DNA of 64,000 nt from Pseudovibrio ascidiaceicola (GCF_900114245.1 NZ_FOSK01000011.1:148976-212975); one strand, 5' to 3'. Positions 53,901 to 62,571 are shown, counted from the first letter of the stretch. The notes: generated from the sequence alone by a model not told the origin. Made by a program: numbers and translations.

Positions 53901-54380
53901 TTATTTCTCAAGGCTATAGGTATTTTGAGGCATGAATGGTCGTTGTCGCTCAAACTTCTTCGTCAGCACGATAGAGGACCGCGTGCGCTCAACACCTGGA
54001 ATAGCAGCAATCTCGTCCAGCACAGCATCCAGCTCTTCCAGACGGTCAGGCTCAACAATCAGGCAGAGATCAAATTCACCGGAGATGGTCAGACAGCTGC
54101 GGATTTCAGGGTAGGACTCCAACTGAGCAATCAGTTCGCGAGAGCGTTGCTGGGCAACGGAGAGCATGACAAGTGCCTGAACCCGCTTCTGATCCTCTTG
54201 GTCTCCCAAAATAGCTGTATAGCCGATAATGATGCCTTTGCGTTCAAGCCGGGCAATGCGCTCTTGAACTGTTGAGCGGGCAACATCCAGACGTCGTGCA
54301 ATAGAAGACACCGGCTCCCGAGCGTTTCCCTGCAAGATGGCAATTAGCTTGCGGTCCAGCTCATCCTTAATCTCGGCCAT
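53901..54380 (-). CDS. Lrp/AsnC family transcriptional regulator
   Basis: A protein of 159 residues: an N-terminal helix-turn-helix (LDRKLIAILQGNAREPVSSIARRLDVARSTVQERIARLE) and a C-terminal RAM ligand-binding domain ending in VERTRSSIVLTKKFE. Lrp-type regulators bind amino acids. It is encoded on the same strand as, and 243 nt upstream of, the saccharopine-dehydrogenase-family gene, and divergent from znuA. Regulation of the lysine-type enzyme is the simplest proposal. Confidence 0.95.
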   Translation of the reverse strand: MAEIKDELDRKLIAILQGNAREPVSSIARRLDVARSTVQERIARLERKGIIIGYTAILGDQEDQKRVQALVMLSVAQQRSRELIAQLESYPEIRSCLTISGEFDLCLIVEPDRLEELDAVLDEIAAIPGVERTRSSIVLTKKFERQRPFMPQNTYSLEK

Positions 54381-54576
54381 AGAAAGTCCTTTAAATTTTG
54401 CGGCAATATAACAGATATCTCGTTAATTTGGCAGTAGGATCAGGCAAAACTAACAGTTTACTGGCTAAGTGCAGAACGAACCTGCTGAGATCAATAGGGT
54501 ATTTACCCCGTCATTTTGAGTTTTGCCCAGTCTTGAATAAATCACAAAAAGGCCGTTGCACTCCAAAATACGTGAC

Positions 54577-54611
54577 GTTATAAAGTAACAAATCGAATGT
54601 AATATTATAAC
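54577..54611 (+). promoter_or_regulatory. Two Zur-like boxes upstream of znuA
   Basis: Two 13-mers resemble the alphaproteobacterial Zur palindrome GTTATAnTATAAC (consensus from general knowledge). GTTATAAAGTAAC at 54577-54589 has two mismatches. GTAATATTATAAC at 54599-54611 has one. Their starts are 22 bp apart, about two helical turns, and the second lies 19 nt before the znuA start, placed to block transcription when zinc is plentiful. Confidence 0.7.
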
Positions 54612-54629
54612 AAAGTGGTTGTGAGACGT

Positions 54630-55781
54630 ATGAAGCATCTCTTAGGTTCACTAAGCATTCTCGGTCTTCTTGCCGGAAGTGTATCCTTTCCTGCTTTGGC
54701 TCAGGCCGAGGTCAATGTAGTGGCATCCATCAAGCCAATTCACTCTCTTGTGGCGAGCGTGATGGAAGGCGTCGGTACGCCTGATCTGGTGGTGGAAGGT
54801 GCTGGCTCTCCGCACACTTACAGCCTGCGCCCCTCAACAGCACGCAAAATTGCTAATGCAGATGTGGTGTTCTGGGTTGGTCCTCAGATGGAGAGCTTCC
54901 TTGAAACTCCGCTGGAAAACCTCGCAGATAACGCAACGATCGTGACGCTGAAAGAGGCCCATGGTCTGACGCTTCTGAATTTCCGTGAAGGTGGCAACTT
55001 TGAAGGCCATGACCACGGCGCCCATGCAGGTGAAAGTGCCGCTGAACATGCCGAGCATGCTGACGAGGCGCATGAGGATCACGACTACGAGAAGCACGAA
55101 GACCATGCGGACCATGAGCATGAGAAGCATGATGACCACGCCGACCACGATCATGAGAAACACGAAGATCACGCTGACCATGATCACGACAAGCATGAAG
55201 AGCATGAAGAACATGAAGAACATGCTGAGCATGCAGGTCACGATGAACATGGTGATGAAGCCGTAGATATGCACATTTGGCTGTCGCCACAAAACGCGAT
55301 CGCCATGCTGCATGAGATTGAAGAAACCCTCTCAAAAGCTGATCCTGCAAACGCGGCCAAGTACGCTGCCAATGCAAAAGCAGAAGCCGCTGAGATTACT
55401 GAGGTCTCTGAAGCACTGAAAGCAGACCTGAAGAATCTCCAGACCAAGCCGTTCGTGGTGTTCCACGATGCTTACCGCTATTTTGAAGAGGCTTACAACC
55501 TCAATGCAGTCGGCTCAGTTACAGTCAGCCCGGAAGTGCTGCCGGGAGCAAAGCGCCTGTCTGAAGTGCGTCAGAAGCTGGAAGGTTTGGGCGTCAGCTG
55601 CGTCTTCTCTGAAGTACAGTTCAATCCGCGCATGGTTGCTGTGCTGAAAGAGGGGACAGGAGTTAACTCCGCTGAACTTGATCCACTCGGATCAACGCTG
55701 GACTCAGGCCCGCAGCTTTACACCGAGTTGCTCAAGGAAATGGGCGGTGCCTTCAACACTTGCCTCTCCGGCAACTCTTAG
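54630..55781 (+). CDS. znuA: Zinc ABC importer substrate-binding protein ZnuA
   Basis: A protein of 383 residues with a Sec signal peptide (LLGSLSILGLLAGSVSFPALAQA). EVNVVASIKPIHSLVASVMEG with the metal His, GSPHTYSLRPS, HIWLSPQNA and VVFHDAYRYFEE provide the zinc ligands of cluster A-I binding proteins. Between about 130 and 210 there is a very long His/Asp/Glu-rich loop, built largely from an 11-residue repeat (HEKHEDHADHD type), that gathers zinc. ATG 54630 is preceded by GTGAGACG. The znuB/znuC membrane and ATPase genes are not adjacent, so they must be elsewhere. Confidence 0.95.
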   Translation: MKHLLGSLSILGLLAGSVSFPALAQAEVNVVASIKPIHSLVASVMEGVGTPDLVVEGAGSPHTYSLRPSTARKIANADVVFWVGPQMESFLETPLENLADNATIVTLKEAHGLTLLNFREGGNFEGHDHGAHAGESAAEHAEHADEAHEDHDYEKHEDHADHEHEKHDDHADHDHEKHEDHADHDHDKHEEHEEHEEHAEHAGHDEHGDEAVDMHIWLSPQNAIAMLHEIEETLSKADPANAAKYAANAKAEAAEITEVSEALKADLKNLQTKPFVVFHDAYRYFEEAYNLNAVGSVTVSPEVLPGAKRLSEVRQKLEGLGVSCVFSEVQFNPRMVAVLKEGTGVNSAELDPLGSTLDSGPQLYTELLKEMGGAFNTCLSGNS

Positions 55782-55811
55782 GTCTAAGAGATAACAAAAA
55801 CAAAAGTCAGA

Positions 55812-55842
55812 CAGGCTGTGCGAAGTCAACGAGCACTGCCTG
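55812..55842 (+). terminator. Possible hairpin terminator of znuA
   Basis: CAGGCTGTGC (55812-55821) pairs with GCACTGCCTG (55833-55842) with a T-T mismatch and an 11-nt loop, 31 nt after the znuA stop. There is no U-run, so the call is weak. Confidence 0.4.
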
Positions 55843-55972
55843 ATCTGCTCACCCCCAAACTGAGCCACGGGTAACACCACGTACCTGTGAAGATCAACTA
55901 CCAGTTTTCATGGATGAGCGAGTGTGAAGGATATACGGGGAAGTAGCTTGCATTGCCCAAGTTAAACGCAGG

Positions 55973-56473
55973 CTACATCGTTCCGTTTTCTTCCAGCCTG
56001 TGGCTCCATCTTTCCAAAATACCCTCAAGGGCCTTCCTATCCTGCGGGTCCAGAACCTTGAGCATCTCTGCTTCCATTTCAAAGTGCGCCGCTGCAGCTT
56101 CCTCCACCAGGGAGCGGCCTTTGTCCGTCAAATGGATCATCAGAGCCCGGCGATCTTCCGGATTAGGATTACGGCACACCAACCCCAGCTTTTCCAGCTT
56201 ATCGAGGCGACTGGTCATGGTGCCGGAGGTCAGCATGCTGGACCTGGTCAGTTCAGTCGGGCGCAGTGCATAAGGCTCACCGCTTCGGCGCAGCGTTGCC
56301 AAAACGTCAAAATCACCCGTCGCCAAACCAAATTTCGCAAAGTTGGCTGAAAGATCTTTGTTGATCTGCATGTTGAGACGCATCATCCGCGCCAGCACAT
56401 ACATCGGGCTGGCATCAACTTCAGGATATTCGCTCTTCCACTGGCGCACAACGCGTGCAACGTGATCACTCAT
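55973..56473 (-). CDS. MarR family transcriptional regulator
   Basis: A protein of 166 residues with the winged helix: LATGDFDVLATLRRSGEPYALRPTEL, then SSMLTSGTMTSRLDKLEKLGLVCR as recognition helix and DRRALMIHLTDKG as the wing. The C-terminal helices mediate dimerisation. Start ATG 56473 with GAG upstream, inside a longer open frame. It is divergent from an EamA-type transporter gene 146 bp away, the common arrangement for a repressor of a drug or metabolite exporter. Confidence 0.93.
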   Translation of the reverse strand: MSDHVARVVRQWKSEYPEVDASPMYVLARMMRLNMQINKDLSANFAKFGLATGDFDVLATLRRSGEPYALRPTELTRSSMLTSGTMTSRLDKLEKLGLVCRNPNPEDRRALMIHLTDKGRSLVEEAAAAHFEMEAEMLKVLDPQDRKALEGILERWSHRLEENGTM

Positions 56474-56619
56474 TGTCATTCTCAATAATCTGGCTTGCAG
56501 CAATACAAAGCTATATTGCAGAGGAATTACTTGATATCAAGATACTTGACGCTTCTGCGTATATATCCTAAGCATCATATCGAATTAATTTGAGATCAAG
56601 ATAATTGAGGTCGAAGTAC

Positions 56620-57498
56620 ATGCTTGTTCAGCTGCGCACGGCGCTTACGCCCGCAATTTGGGGCACCACCTACGCCGTTACAACGTTGCTCTTGCCCGCA
56701 GAAGACCCTGTCTGGATGGTGGTCTATCGCCTGTTACCCGCAGGCTTGCTGCTATTGGCTTTTGCTCCGGGTTTGCTCAAAGGCCCTTGGGTGAAGAGAG
56801 CGATGACCATCGGCCTGACCAATCTTTCCATGATCTTCTTTGTGTTCATTGCCGCTTTCCGCCTCCCAAGCGGAATGGCCGGAACGCTCATGGCGACATT
56901 GCCCTTGCAGATCATCTTTTACATCTGGATTCTGGATGGCAAAACACCCGTCGCCCGTCAGCTCATTGCGTCTCTTATCGGCCTGTTCGGTGTCGGCTTG
57001 CTGCTACTTGGCGCTGTTGAGTTGGATTGGATCGGTATCGGCGCTGCAATGGCCGCCTGCCTGAGCACCTTCACAGGCGTTTACCTCAGTGGCAAATGGG
57101 GCCGGCCAGATGTCAGCATGGTCACATACACAGGCTGGCACGTCACATTAGGCGGTCTCTACGCCGTACCAATCGCGCTTGTGCTGGAAGGCGCCGCTCC
57201 GGTGCCGGACCTGAACATGGTACTGGCCTTCTTCTGGATCGGTATTTTGGGAATGGGCCTGGCATCGGTCAACTGGCTGAAGGGGATCGTACAGCTCAAC
57301 CCAACAACCATAGGCTTTCTGTCTCTGGTCAATCCGGTATCCGCTGTCTTATGCGGTCAGTTGCTGGTGGGGGAGCAGTTTGGTGTGCGCCAGTGGGTCG
57401 GCATTCTCATCGTGCTGGGAAGTATCGTCTTTGCACTAAAAAACCCTGGCACAAGAAAAGCCACAACACAAACCAAGGATGTGGCTGCAACCAGTTAG
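56620..57498 (+). CDS. EamA (DMT) family transporter
   Basis: An inner-membrane protein of 292 residues with ten hydrophobic helices in two EamA repeats, starting LRTALTPAIWGTTYAVTTLLLP. FRLPSGMAGTLMATLPLQIIFY ends the first half, and GMGLASVNWLKGIVQLNPTTIGFLSLVNPVSAVLCG marks the second. DMT transporters export amino acids, nucleosides or drugs. ATG 56620 is chosen with GAGG upstream. Divergent from the MarR gene, which probably represses it. Substrate unknown. Confidence 0.92.
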   Translation: MLVQLRTALTPAIWGTTYAVTTLLLPAEDPVWMVVYRLLPAGLLLLAFAPGLLKGPWVKRAMTIGLTNLSMIFFVFIAAFRLPSGMAGTLMATLPLQIIFYIWILDGKTPVARQLIASLIGLFGVGLLLLGAVELDWIGIGAAMAACLSTFTGVYLSGKWGRPDVSMVTYTGWHVTLGGLYAVPIALVLEGAAPVPDLNMVLAFFWIGILGMGLASVNWLKGIVQLNPTTIGFLSLVNPVSAVLCGQLLVGEQFGVRQWVGILIVLGSIVFALKNPGTRKATTQTKDVAATS

Positions 57499-57520
57499 GC
57501 GCATTTTCAAAAAATGCGCC
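57498..57520 (+). terminator. Hairpin overlapping the EamA stop codon
   Basis: GGCGCATTTT (57498-57507) and AAAATGCGCC (57511-57520) form a perfect 10-bp stem with a 3-nt loop, beginning at the last base of the stop codon. No U-run outside it, although the stem itself has internal T and A runs. Confidence 0.5.
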
Positions 57521-57565
57521 CGATTGTGAGGGAATGGCACGCACCTTAAATTGAAAAACTAAGGA

Positions 57566-57802
57566 TTAGCGCAGGTAAGCGATATAAGCATCCTGCGCTT
57601 TTTGCATGGCCTCAACCTTGTCGTTGACGTCACCTTTGCACACAACACCATTGTGATGCAGTTCCCACCGCCATGGCTTACGCGCTTCATCATCACCTTC
57701 GCGATGAACCCGCATGCTCATCTCAGTATTGAGAACGCCTGTCCCTACAGTGTGATCCGGAACATTTCTCCAAAGCTGTCGCCACTGAAACTTCTTGGAC
57801 AT
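57566..57802 (-). CDS. Hypothetical small protein
   Basis: A protein of 78 residues that I do not recognise. It reads naturally (KKFQWRQLWRNVPDHTVGTG, then KPWRWELHHNGVVCKGD and a helical C-terminus KVEAMQKAQDAYIAYLR). It has no membrane segment or signal peptide. It lies between convergent and divergent neighbours with a weak ribosome site before ATG 57802. Amino-acid composition supports a real gene, but confidence is moderate. Confidence 0.55.
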   Translation of the reverse strand: MSKKFQWRQLWRNVPDHTVGTGVLNTEMSMRVHREGDDEARKPWRWELHHNGVVCKGDVNDKVEAMQKAQDAYIAYLR

Positions 57803-57998
57803 AGTAATCTAACACCCGATGTTCTTCCTATGTTCTCATTGTGAAATGATTCCATTAAAATTCTCCTAACGGATGTTAAGGATTAAATCCGAGATGGCAC
57901 GAAAACAGCCCAAACACGGGGTTGAGCTGCTTCTTTTTTGATGAAATTTTCTGTTCCCAAACACCAGATCTCAAGCGGTATCTCTTAGGGAAAACAGA

Positions 57999-59489
57999 TT
58001 ATCGGCTCGGTTTCGGCGGAGTCTTGACCTTACCATCCGGCGAGACTGTACCTTTAGAGCCGCCTTCCAAATCAAAACGGTAGGCATCTCTGTTCACGGC
58101 ATCCTCTTCGGCTGTTTCCAGCTTGGTCTCAAGCTGATCAACAACTGCCTCACTGGAGATCTCAAAACCCTTGCCCTTGATCGGCTCGGAGAACGGTTCG
58201 GTATAAAGATCAGAACCCCATTGAGGCTTCAAACCGTGGTTGGCAGCACCCAGATTCACCTCAACAGCAGAGTGGTGCTCATCGCCAACCAGATATCCGG
58301 TCGCCAGCCATCTGCCGAGTTCTTTCACCTGGTTTTCGGCATTGTCACCTTCCAACCCCAGTTCCTTCATCACCCCTTTACCCAGCAAGCGAATACCGGT
58401 GAGGAAGCGGTCTGTGGTACCGGATGGACCAGCAACGGCTGGTTTGTTGTGCAGGTCCGCATCCTTGGCAAAGCCTGTGCCGTCTTTGACATCCCAAACA
58501 GAAAAGCCGGGCTGGTGTTCAACAATAACCTTGTCCTTCGGCATCTCACCGGCTTTGACAGGTTTGTTTTCTTTGAACTGGTAGTCTTCTCTGTCGTGCC
58601 GATTACGCGGGTTGGTCTTCGCAAAATTAATCTCGCGTTCTGTCAGGCGTTTGTTCGCTTCCAGATCAGCAGCCGTTGCCCACGCACCATCGCCGCCTTT
58701 CTTGCTGCGCTCACGATACTTCCGCTGGTTCGCTGTCAGGCTCTGACCTGCCAGTGCATCATTCTGCGGAACGGGTCCGTCAACTTGTTCACTGCCCGGC
58801 ACTTCGCCGTAGAGCTCTGGGTTCTCCGAGGCGTTTTGCTTGTTCTCGTTCCGATAAGTGTAAAGCTTCAACTCATCTGGAGCCGTGCTGTCCGGTCCCG
58901 CGCCACGAGGGCGGCCAAACTTGAAGCTGTGCAAGTAATCGATGTCGATGATGTCTTTCATTTTCTCCTGAAGTTCTGGGGAGTGATAGATCTTCTCCAT
59001 AGCCTTTCGGAAAGCAGGGGAGTTGGACAAATCGAAATAGGCAGTACCTTTTTCGCGGATTGTCACATCGCTATCTTCTTTGCCCTTCTTGGCACCATCG
59101 ACAATCTTGGTAAAACCACCAGCACCCAGCTGACCGACAACACCGTATTTCGGATTGTCGCCTGTATAAGCCTGCATGGCATCCATCATGCCTTTGAGCT
59201 CGTCGTCACCTTCAAGCCGCGTGAAGACGGTCACTATGCTCTTGATCAGACTGTCAGCTGTCTTGTGTGCGGCCGGACTATCAGAAGCAATCTGCGCCAT
59301 CGATGCTTCAACGGCTTTGTTGTCGGCAACGCTCAGCACATCGCTCTTGGGCATGCTGGCTTCTATCTGCTCAGCCTGCTGCACAGAGTCCGGAAACTTG
59401 ATGCTCAGCTCTTGAAACACGCGTTTCGCCCAGCTCAGCTCGTCTTGATTTCCTGAACTCTCAGGTTGTTGTTGTGCACCACCCAGCAT
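57999..59489 (-). CDS. Large hydrophilic protein of unknown function, possible secreted effector
   Basis: A protein of 496 residues with no recognised family, signal peptide or membrane segment. It is strongly hydrophilic (Lys, Glu, Asp, Gly rich). Segments that look folded are YGVVGQLGAGGFTKIVDGAK, AYFDLSNSPAFRKAMEKIYHS, KDIIDIDYLHSFKFG and the C-terminal ATGYLVGDEHHSAVEVNLGA; the tail is Pro/Lys rich (KVKTPPKPSR). ATG 59489 has TGAGGAG at ideal spacing. It is alone, with no adjacent secretion or immunity gene. A secreted effector, toxin or structural protein is possible; this is a guess from composition only. Confidence 0.7.
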   Translation of the reverse strand: MLGGAQQQPESSGNQDELSWAKRVFQELSIKFPDSVQQAEQIEASMPKSDVLSVADNKAVEASMAQIASDSPAAHKTADSLIKSIVTVFTRLEGDDELKGMMDAMQAYTGDNPKYGVVGQLGAGGFTKIVDGAKKGKEDSDVTIREKGTAYFDLSNSPAFRKAMEKIYHSPELQEKMKDIIDIDYLHSFKFGRPRGAGPDSTAPDELKLYTYRNENKQNASENPELYGEVPGSEQVDGPVPQNDALAGQSLTANQRKYRERSKKGGDGAWATAADLEANKRLTEREINFAKTNPRNRHDREDYQFKENKPVKAGEMPKDKVIVEHQPGFSVWDVKDGTGFAKDADLHNKPAVAGPSGTTDRFLTGIRLLGKGVMKELGLEGDNAENQVKELGRWLATGYLVGDEHHSAVEVNLGAANHGLKPQWGSDLYTEPFSEPIKGKGFEISSEAVVDQLETKLETAEEDAVNRDAYRFDLEGGSKGTVSPDGKVKTPPKPSR

Positions 59490-59791
59490 AGACACACTCC
59501 TCAGACAGATGACCATTTATTCTCATCTCTCGACAATGTCGGGGGCATGTTGCTTAGGCTTTAAAATAATCGATAAAATGTTGCGTGGAGCGTTCACAAA
59601 GATCACGATGGTTATGTCAGCATTGTTATGTTGCAAGCGGTTTGACTAAAACGCAGCTGACCGCCGTTTATAAGTGGTTCTCCAGCACCTTCGGTCATAC
59701 CAAATGCTCTGGAGAACCGTCTTGAGCTTTTCGCCGAAAAACAGCCATTTAGCGACCTACGCTTAACGGATGACGGCGTCTCACGATCTTG
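59490..59791. other. Intergenic region with a 10-bp perfect hairpin
   Basis: About 300 bases with no gene. GGTTCTCCAG (59676-59685) and CTGGAGAACC (59709-59718) form a perfect stem with a 23-nt loop. It sits 70-115 nt downstream of the monooxygenase gene (minus strand) and may end its transcript, though no U-run follows on the minus strand. The promoter of the 57999 gene is expected nearer 59500-59640, which is AT-rich. Confidence 0.5.
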
Positions 59792-61279
59792 TTATTGCGC
59801 AAAATACTGCGGAGCTGACTTAAGGTAACTCCCATAGGCCTGCGCATTGGGATAGGAGAACTGCTCCGCAACAGGATTACTGCGCTTGCGTTTGGCCGCT
59901 CCAATATCTTCCAGCAGTTCATCAAAATGCTTGAAGTGGAATGGAGCTGAGCACAATCCGCCATAAACCTGAGCAGCTGGTCGGTCATCCCGTCGCCAAT
60001 CCAGCATTTCGTCAATGTTCTGACGCATCTGTCCATCCGTTGGTTGCTTTTCCAGCTGCCCATCTGCATAGCGCACCAGCCAGTTGGCAATCATCTCAGC
60101 AGAAAGCACTGTGCAGAAGCTGGAATTGAAGCCCACAAACCCCATTTCTGGCAGGTCCGGGTTTACAGAAAGACGGTAGGTCCGATATTGCCCGTCCTCT
60201 TCAATCAGCTTGTCACGATACTCTTTTGCGAGATACGGAATGCCCAGCTTCCACCCCACAGCAAGCACCGAAACATCGCAGTCCACTTTGTCACCACTCG
60301 TCAGTACTGCCTGACCATCCTCATAATGATCAATGGTGCCTTGCACCGGCTTGATGATGCCGCTCTTGAAACCTTCAAACAGACCGGGGGTGACAATGGG
60401 AATAGAGCAGGAAATATCCTTCTCAATCGGCACCTTTGGCACCATATCCCACTTCTTCAGCCCCAACTGAAGCTTCAGCAACGTCTCAAGACCGCGGAAA
60501 TTTACCCAGATCAGCGGCTTTGCAATTGCAGCCATCGCCTTTTGCAGCGGATTTCTGCCCCAGCTGTTGAATTGCAACTCCTGCGCCCGCATGTAAAGCA
60601 GCCGCTTGAAGTTGATGCCGCCCACAAAGTACGGCACCCGCCACACCGGCTCACGATACACCAGTGTCACTTGAGAGGCCCCATTCTTCGCCGCATTAAC
60701 CGCCACATCTGTTGCCGACTTGGAACCACCCAGCACCACCACCCGTTTGCCCTTGGCAAGGGACGAATCGGTATAGTCGGAAGAGTGCATGACGTGCCCG
60801 CCCTGCGCCTCAAAACTGTCCTGTCCCGGATGGCTGATAATGTTCTTTTCAGAAAACTGACCCGTTGAGATGACAACAAAGTCGAAGTCTTCTTTACGAA
60901 CCTGGCCCGCAGCATCCAGTGTTAGAGACCATCCCGGCTGGCCATCCGCTCGTCGGTCCATGGATAGCACTGAGGTGTTCAGTTGGAACAACCGGTGCAG
61001 CTTGTGTTTATGAGCATAGGAATGCAGATAAGCATGCACTTGCGGCCCCTTGGGCCATTCCGGATATGCTTTGGGCATAGGATGATCCGTATAACAATAC
61101 AGATCTTTTGGAGACTGGGTCTGTACCCCCGGGTAGGATCTGGAAAGTTCCCAGACCCCGCCGAAATCGTGGGTGCGCTCGTACCCGAACACCCGGTGCC
61201 CTCGCTCGTCAAAGGCTTTGGCAGCCGCAAGACCGCTCACGCCGCCGCCAATGACAGCAACTTTCTTCTTCTTCACCAT
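59792..61279 (-). CDS. Flavin-containing monooxygenase
   Basis: A protein of 495 residues. VAVIGGGVSGLAAAKAF at about 7-23 binds FAD, VVVLGGSKSATDVAVNAA near 180 binds NADPH, and between them GGHVMHSSDY corresponds to the FMO identifying sequence. Members oxygenate soft nucleophiles (N or S) or perform Baeyer-Villiger oxidation. ATG 61279 has AAGGGTGG at good spacing; a GTG at 61288 is the alternative, which would overlap the cupin stop. It follows the cupin gene with an 11-nt gap, so the two are one operon. Substrate unknown. Confidence 0.9.
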   Translation of the reverse strand: MVKKKKVAVIGGGVSGLAAAKAFDERGHRVFGYERTHDFGGVWELSRSYPGVQTQSPKDLYCYTDHPMPKAYPEWPKGPQVHAYLHSYAHKHKLHRLFQLNTSVLSMDRRADGQPGWSLTLDAAGQVRKEDFDFVVISTGQFSEKNIISHPGQDSFEAQGGHVMHSSDYTDSSLAKGKRVVVLGGSKSATDVAVNAAKNGASQVTLVYREPVWRVPYFVGGINFKRLLYMRAQELQFNSWGRNPLQKAMAAIAKPLIWVNFRGLETLLKLQLGLKKWDMVPKVPIEKDISCSIPIVTPGLFEGFKSGIIKPVQGTIDHYEDGQAVLTSGDKVDCDVSVLAVGWKLGIPYLAKEYRDKLIEEDGQYRTYRLSVNPDLPEMGFVGFNSSFCTVLSAEMIANWLVRYADGQLEKQPTDGQMRQNIDEMLDWRRDDRPAAQVYGGLCSAPFHFKHFDELLEDIGAAKRKRSNPVAEQFSYPNAQAYGSYLKSAPQYFAQ

Positions 61280-61290
61280 GTCAGCCACCC

Positions 61291-61761
61291 TTATTCTGCT
61301 GGTGGCGGTAGGAAGTCGACTTCATGAAGTGCAGAGATGCGCACAAGCTCTTCCGGATCTGTCACGCCGTCCAAAGCCTCAAACAGATCATAGAGCTTGC
61401 GGGAAGGGGCCACACCAAACACACAGGTTGCTTCATCGCCAGAGCGGTTGAAGATTCCATGTGCGATGCCGCGCGGCATTCTGATCGTGTCTCCTGGTCC
61501 GGCTTTATGGCAGGCTTCCCCAAACTCCACCTCAAGCGCACCGGTCAATACGGTGATCCACTCATCCTGTGTTGGATGAATGTGTGGTGGCACAAAGGTT
61601 CCGTCCGGAATAATTGCATGCCAGATAAACACGTTCTCGGTCAGTACTTTCGGTGTGTATGTATGGCCAACAACATTCCAGCTGGTGTTGTCATTAAGGC
61701 CTTCTCCCACAAGCGTCACACCTTGCAAAGCACCTTCCGGTATCAAGACTTGATCAGACAT
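61291..61761 (-). CDS. Cupin domain protein
   Basis: A single-domain cupin of 156 residues. FVPPHIHPTQDEWITVLTGALEVEFG is cupin motif 1 with the metal His/His/Glu, and GDTIRMPRGIAHGIFNRSGDE is motif 2. Such proteins are dioxygenases, isomerases or sensors. ATG 61761 follows GAGGAGGG, better than the frame start at 61779. It is the first gene of a cupin-monooxygenase operon, so the two probably act on the same compound. Confidence 0.88.
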   Translation of the reverse strand: MSDQVLIPEGALQGVTLVGEGLNDNTSWNVVGHTYTPKVLTENVFIWHAIIPDGTFVPPHIHPTQDEWITVLTGALEVEFGEACHKAGPGDTIRMPRGIAHGIFNRSGDEATCVFGVAPSRKLYDLFEALDGVTDPEELVRISALHEVDFLPPPAE

Positions 61762-62188
61762 AATTTCCCTCCTCATCAATAGAATAAAGTGGCTGCTTAG
61801 CTCTGATTATTTATTTTGAAAATTTATCAATCTATCTCAGTAATATCTCCGCCATGAATACATAGAAATAATAGTAATTCAGGCGACATTGATCAGACTC
61901 ATCTCGCGTCTGCGAGATAAGTATTTATCTGGTCTGGATAGATTCTTTTTTAAACTTAAAACAATGATATCTGCGAAGGGAGATAGTTCAAGCTTAAAAT
62001 GTTATGGGGCTCTACAAACTATCGATTTTGGAGGCTGAAATGAAAAATGCAGAACGCATAGAGAGGGAGGTAACCAGCGGGATTCGCTGGGATTAGTCTG
62101 AGGATATTTCAGTTTTTACAATGCACGAGAAAATTATGCAGAGCCCTCCCAACACTGGAAAGACTCTGCAAAATACTCGTAGCAGCTG
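61762..62188. other. Intergenic region with hairpin and possible short reading frame
   Basis: About 430 bases. ATCTCGC/GCGAGAT (about 61901-61918) is a perfect 7-bp hairpin. ATG 62040 follows GGAGG at 62031-62035 and opens an 18-codon frame to TAG 62096 on the plus strand. Inside it CCAGCG/CGCTGG (62072-62088) can form a 6-bp stem. No plus-strand gene follows closely, so its role is unclear. Confidence 0.35.
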
Positions 62189-62473
62189 TTAGATGCGTGT
62201 CATCTCGTTCACAGTAAACTCGTCAACAGCACCCTCTGTTGCCACCATGTAAGCAGCCAGATGAGGGGCGCTCATGTGCTCCTGCCACAGCTCACGTGTT
62301 TCCCAGTTCTCATAGAACATGAAGTGAGCGGGATTTTCATTGTCCACGTGCAGATCATATTGCAGGCAACCAGCTTCAGCGCGGGTCACATCAATCAGCT
62401 TCTCCAGCTCTGCTTTCACAAGATCTTCCTTGCCTTTGGCTGCGTGGATATTGGCGACGATGGTCAAGGTCAT
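62189..62473 (-). CDS. Antibiotic biosynthesis monooxygenase (ABM) domain protein
   Basis: A protein of 94 residues with the dimeric alpha+beta barrel of ABM/YgiN quinol monooxygenases. MTLTIVANIHAAKGKEDLVKAEL starts the fold, and AGCLQYDLHVDNENPAHFMFYENW and HMSAPHLAAY are family landmarks. Such proteins oxidise quinols or polyketide-like phenols without cofactor. It is divergent from an HxlR regulator 170 bp away, the usual pairing for a gene induced by electrophiles or quinones. Confidence 0.92.
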   Translation of the reverse strand: MTLTIVANIHAAKGKEDLVKAELEKLIDVTRAEAGCLQYDLHVDNENPAHFMFYENWETRELWQEHMSAPHLAAYMVATEGAVDEFTVNEMTRI

Positions 62474-62512
62474 GGGAGCAATCCTTTCTTTTGTTTTGCT
62501 GGCAGAGAACCT

Positions 62513-62571
62513 ATATAGTCGCTATATTAATAACAAGTACGCACAATTTTGGCCTATAGGTACAAGAAGTA
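62513..62571. promoter_or_regulatory. Inverted repeats in the ABM/HxlR divergent promoter region
   Basis: ATATAG (62513-62518) and CTATAT (62522-62527) form a short palindrome around TCG. Further on, GTAC (in CAAGTACGC) and GGTAC flank about 18 bases, followed by AAGTATAC. HxlR/HypR regulators bind paired GTAC-type sites in divergent regions (general knowledge), so this is the likely operator. Assignment is tentative. Confidence 0.4.

Noticed and set aside
55010..55260. Regular DNA repeat considered as CRISPR or satellite
   Set aside because: The 33-nt periodicity keeps the reading frame and encodes the His-rich metal loop of ZnuA; no unique spacers are present.
58221..59456. A 411-codon plus-strand frame opposite the 57999 gene
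   Set aside because: Composition is rich in Phe, His, Arg and Gln, with no ribosome site. The minus-strand frame has an ideal ribosome site and a natural hydrophilic composition, so that one is real.
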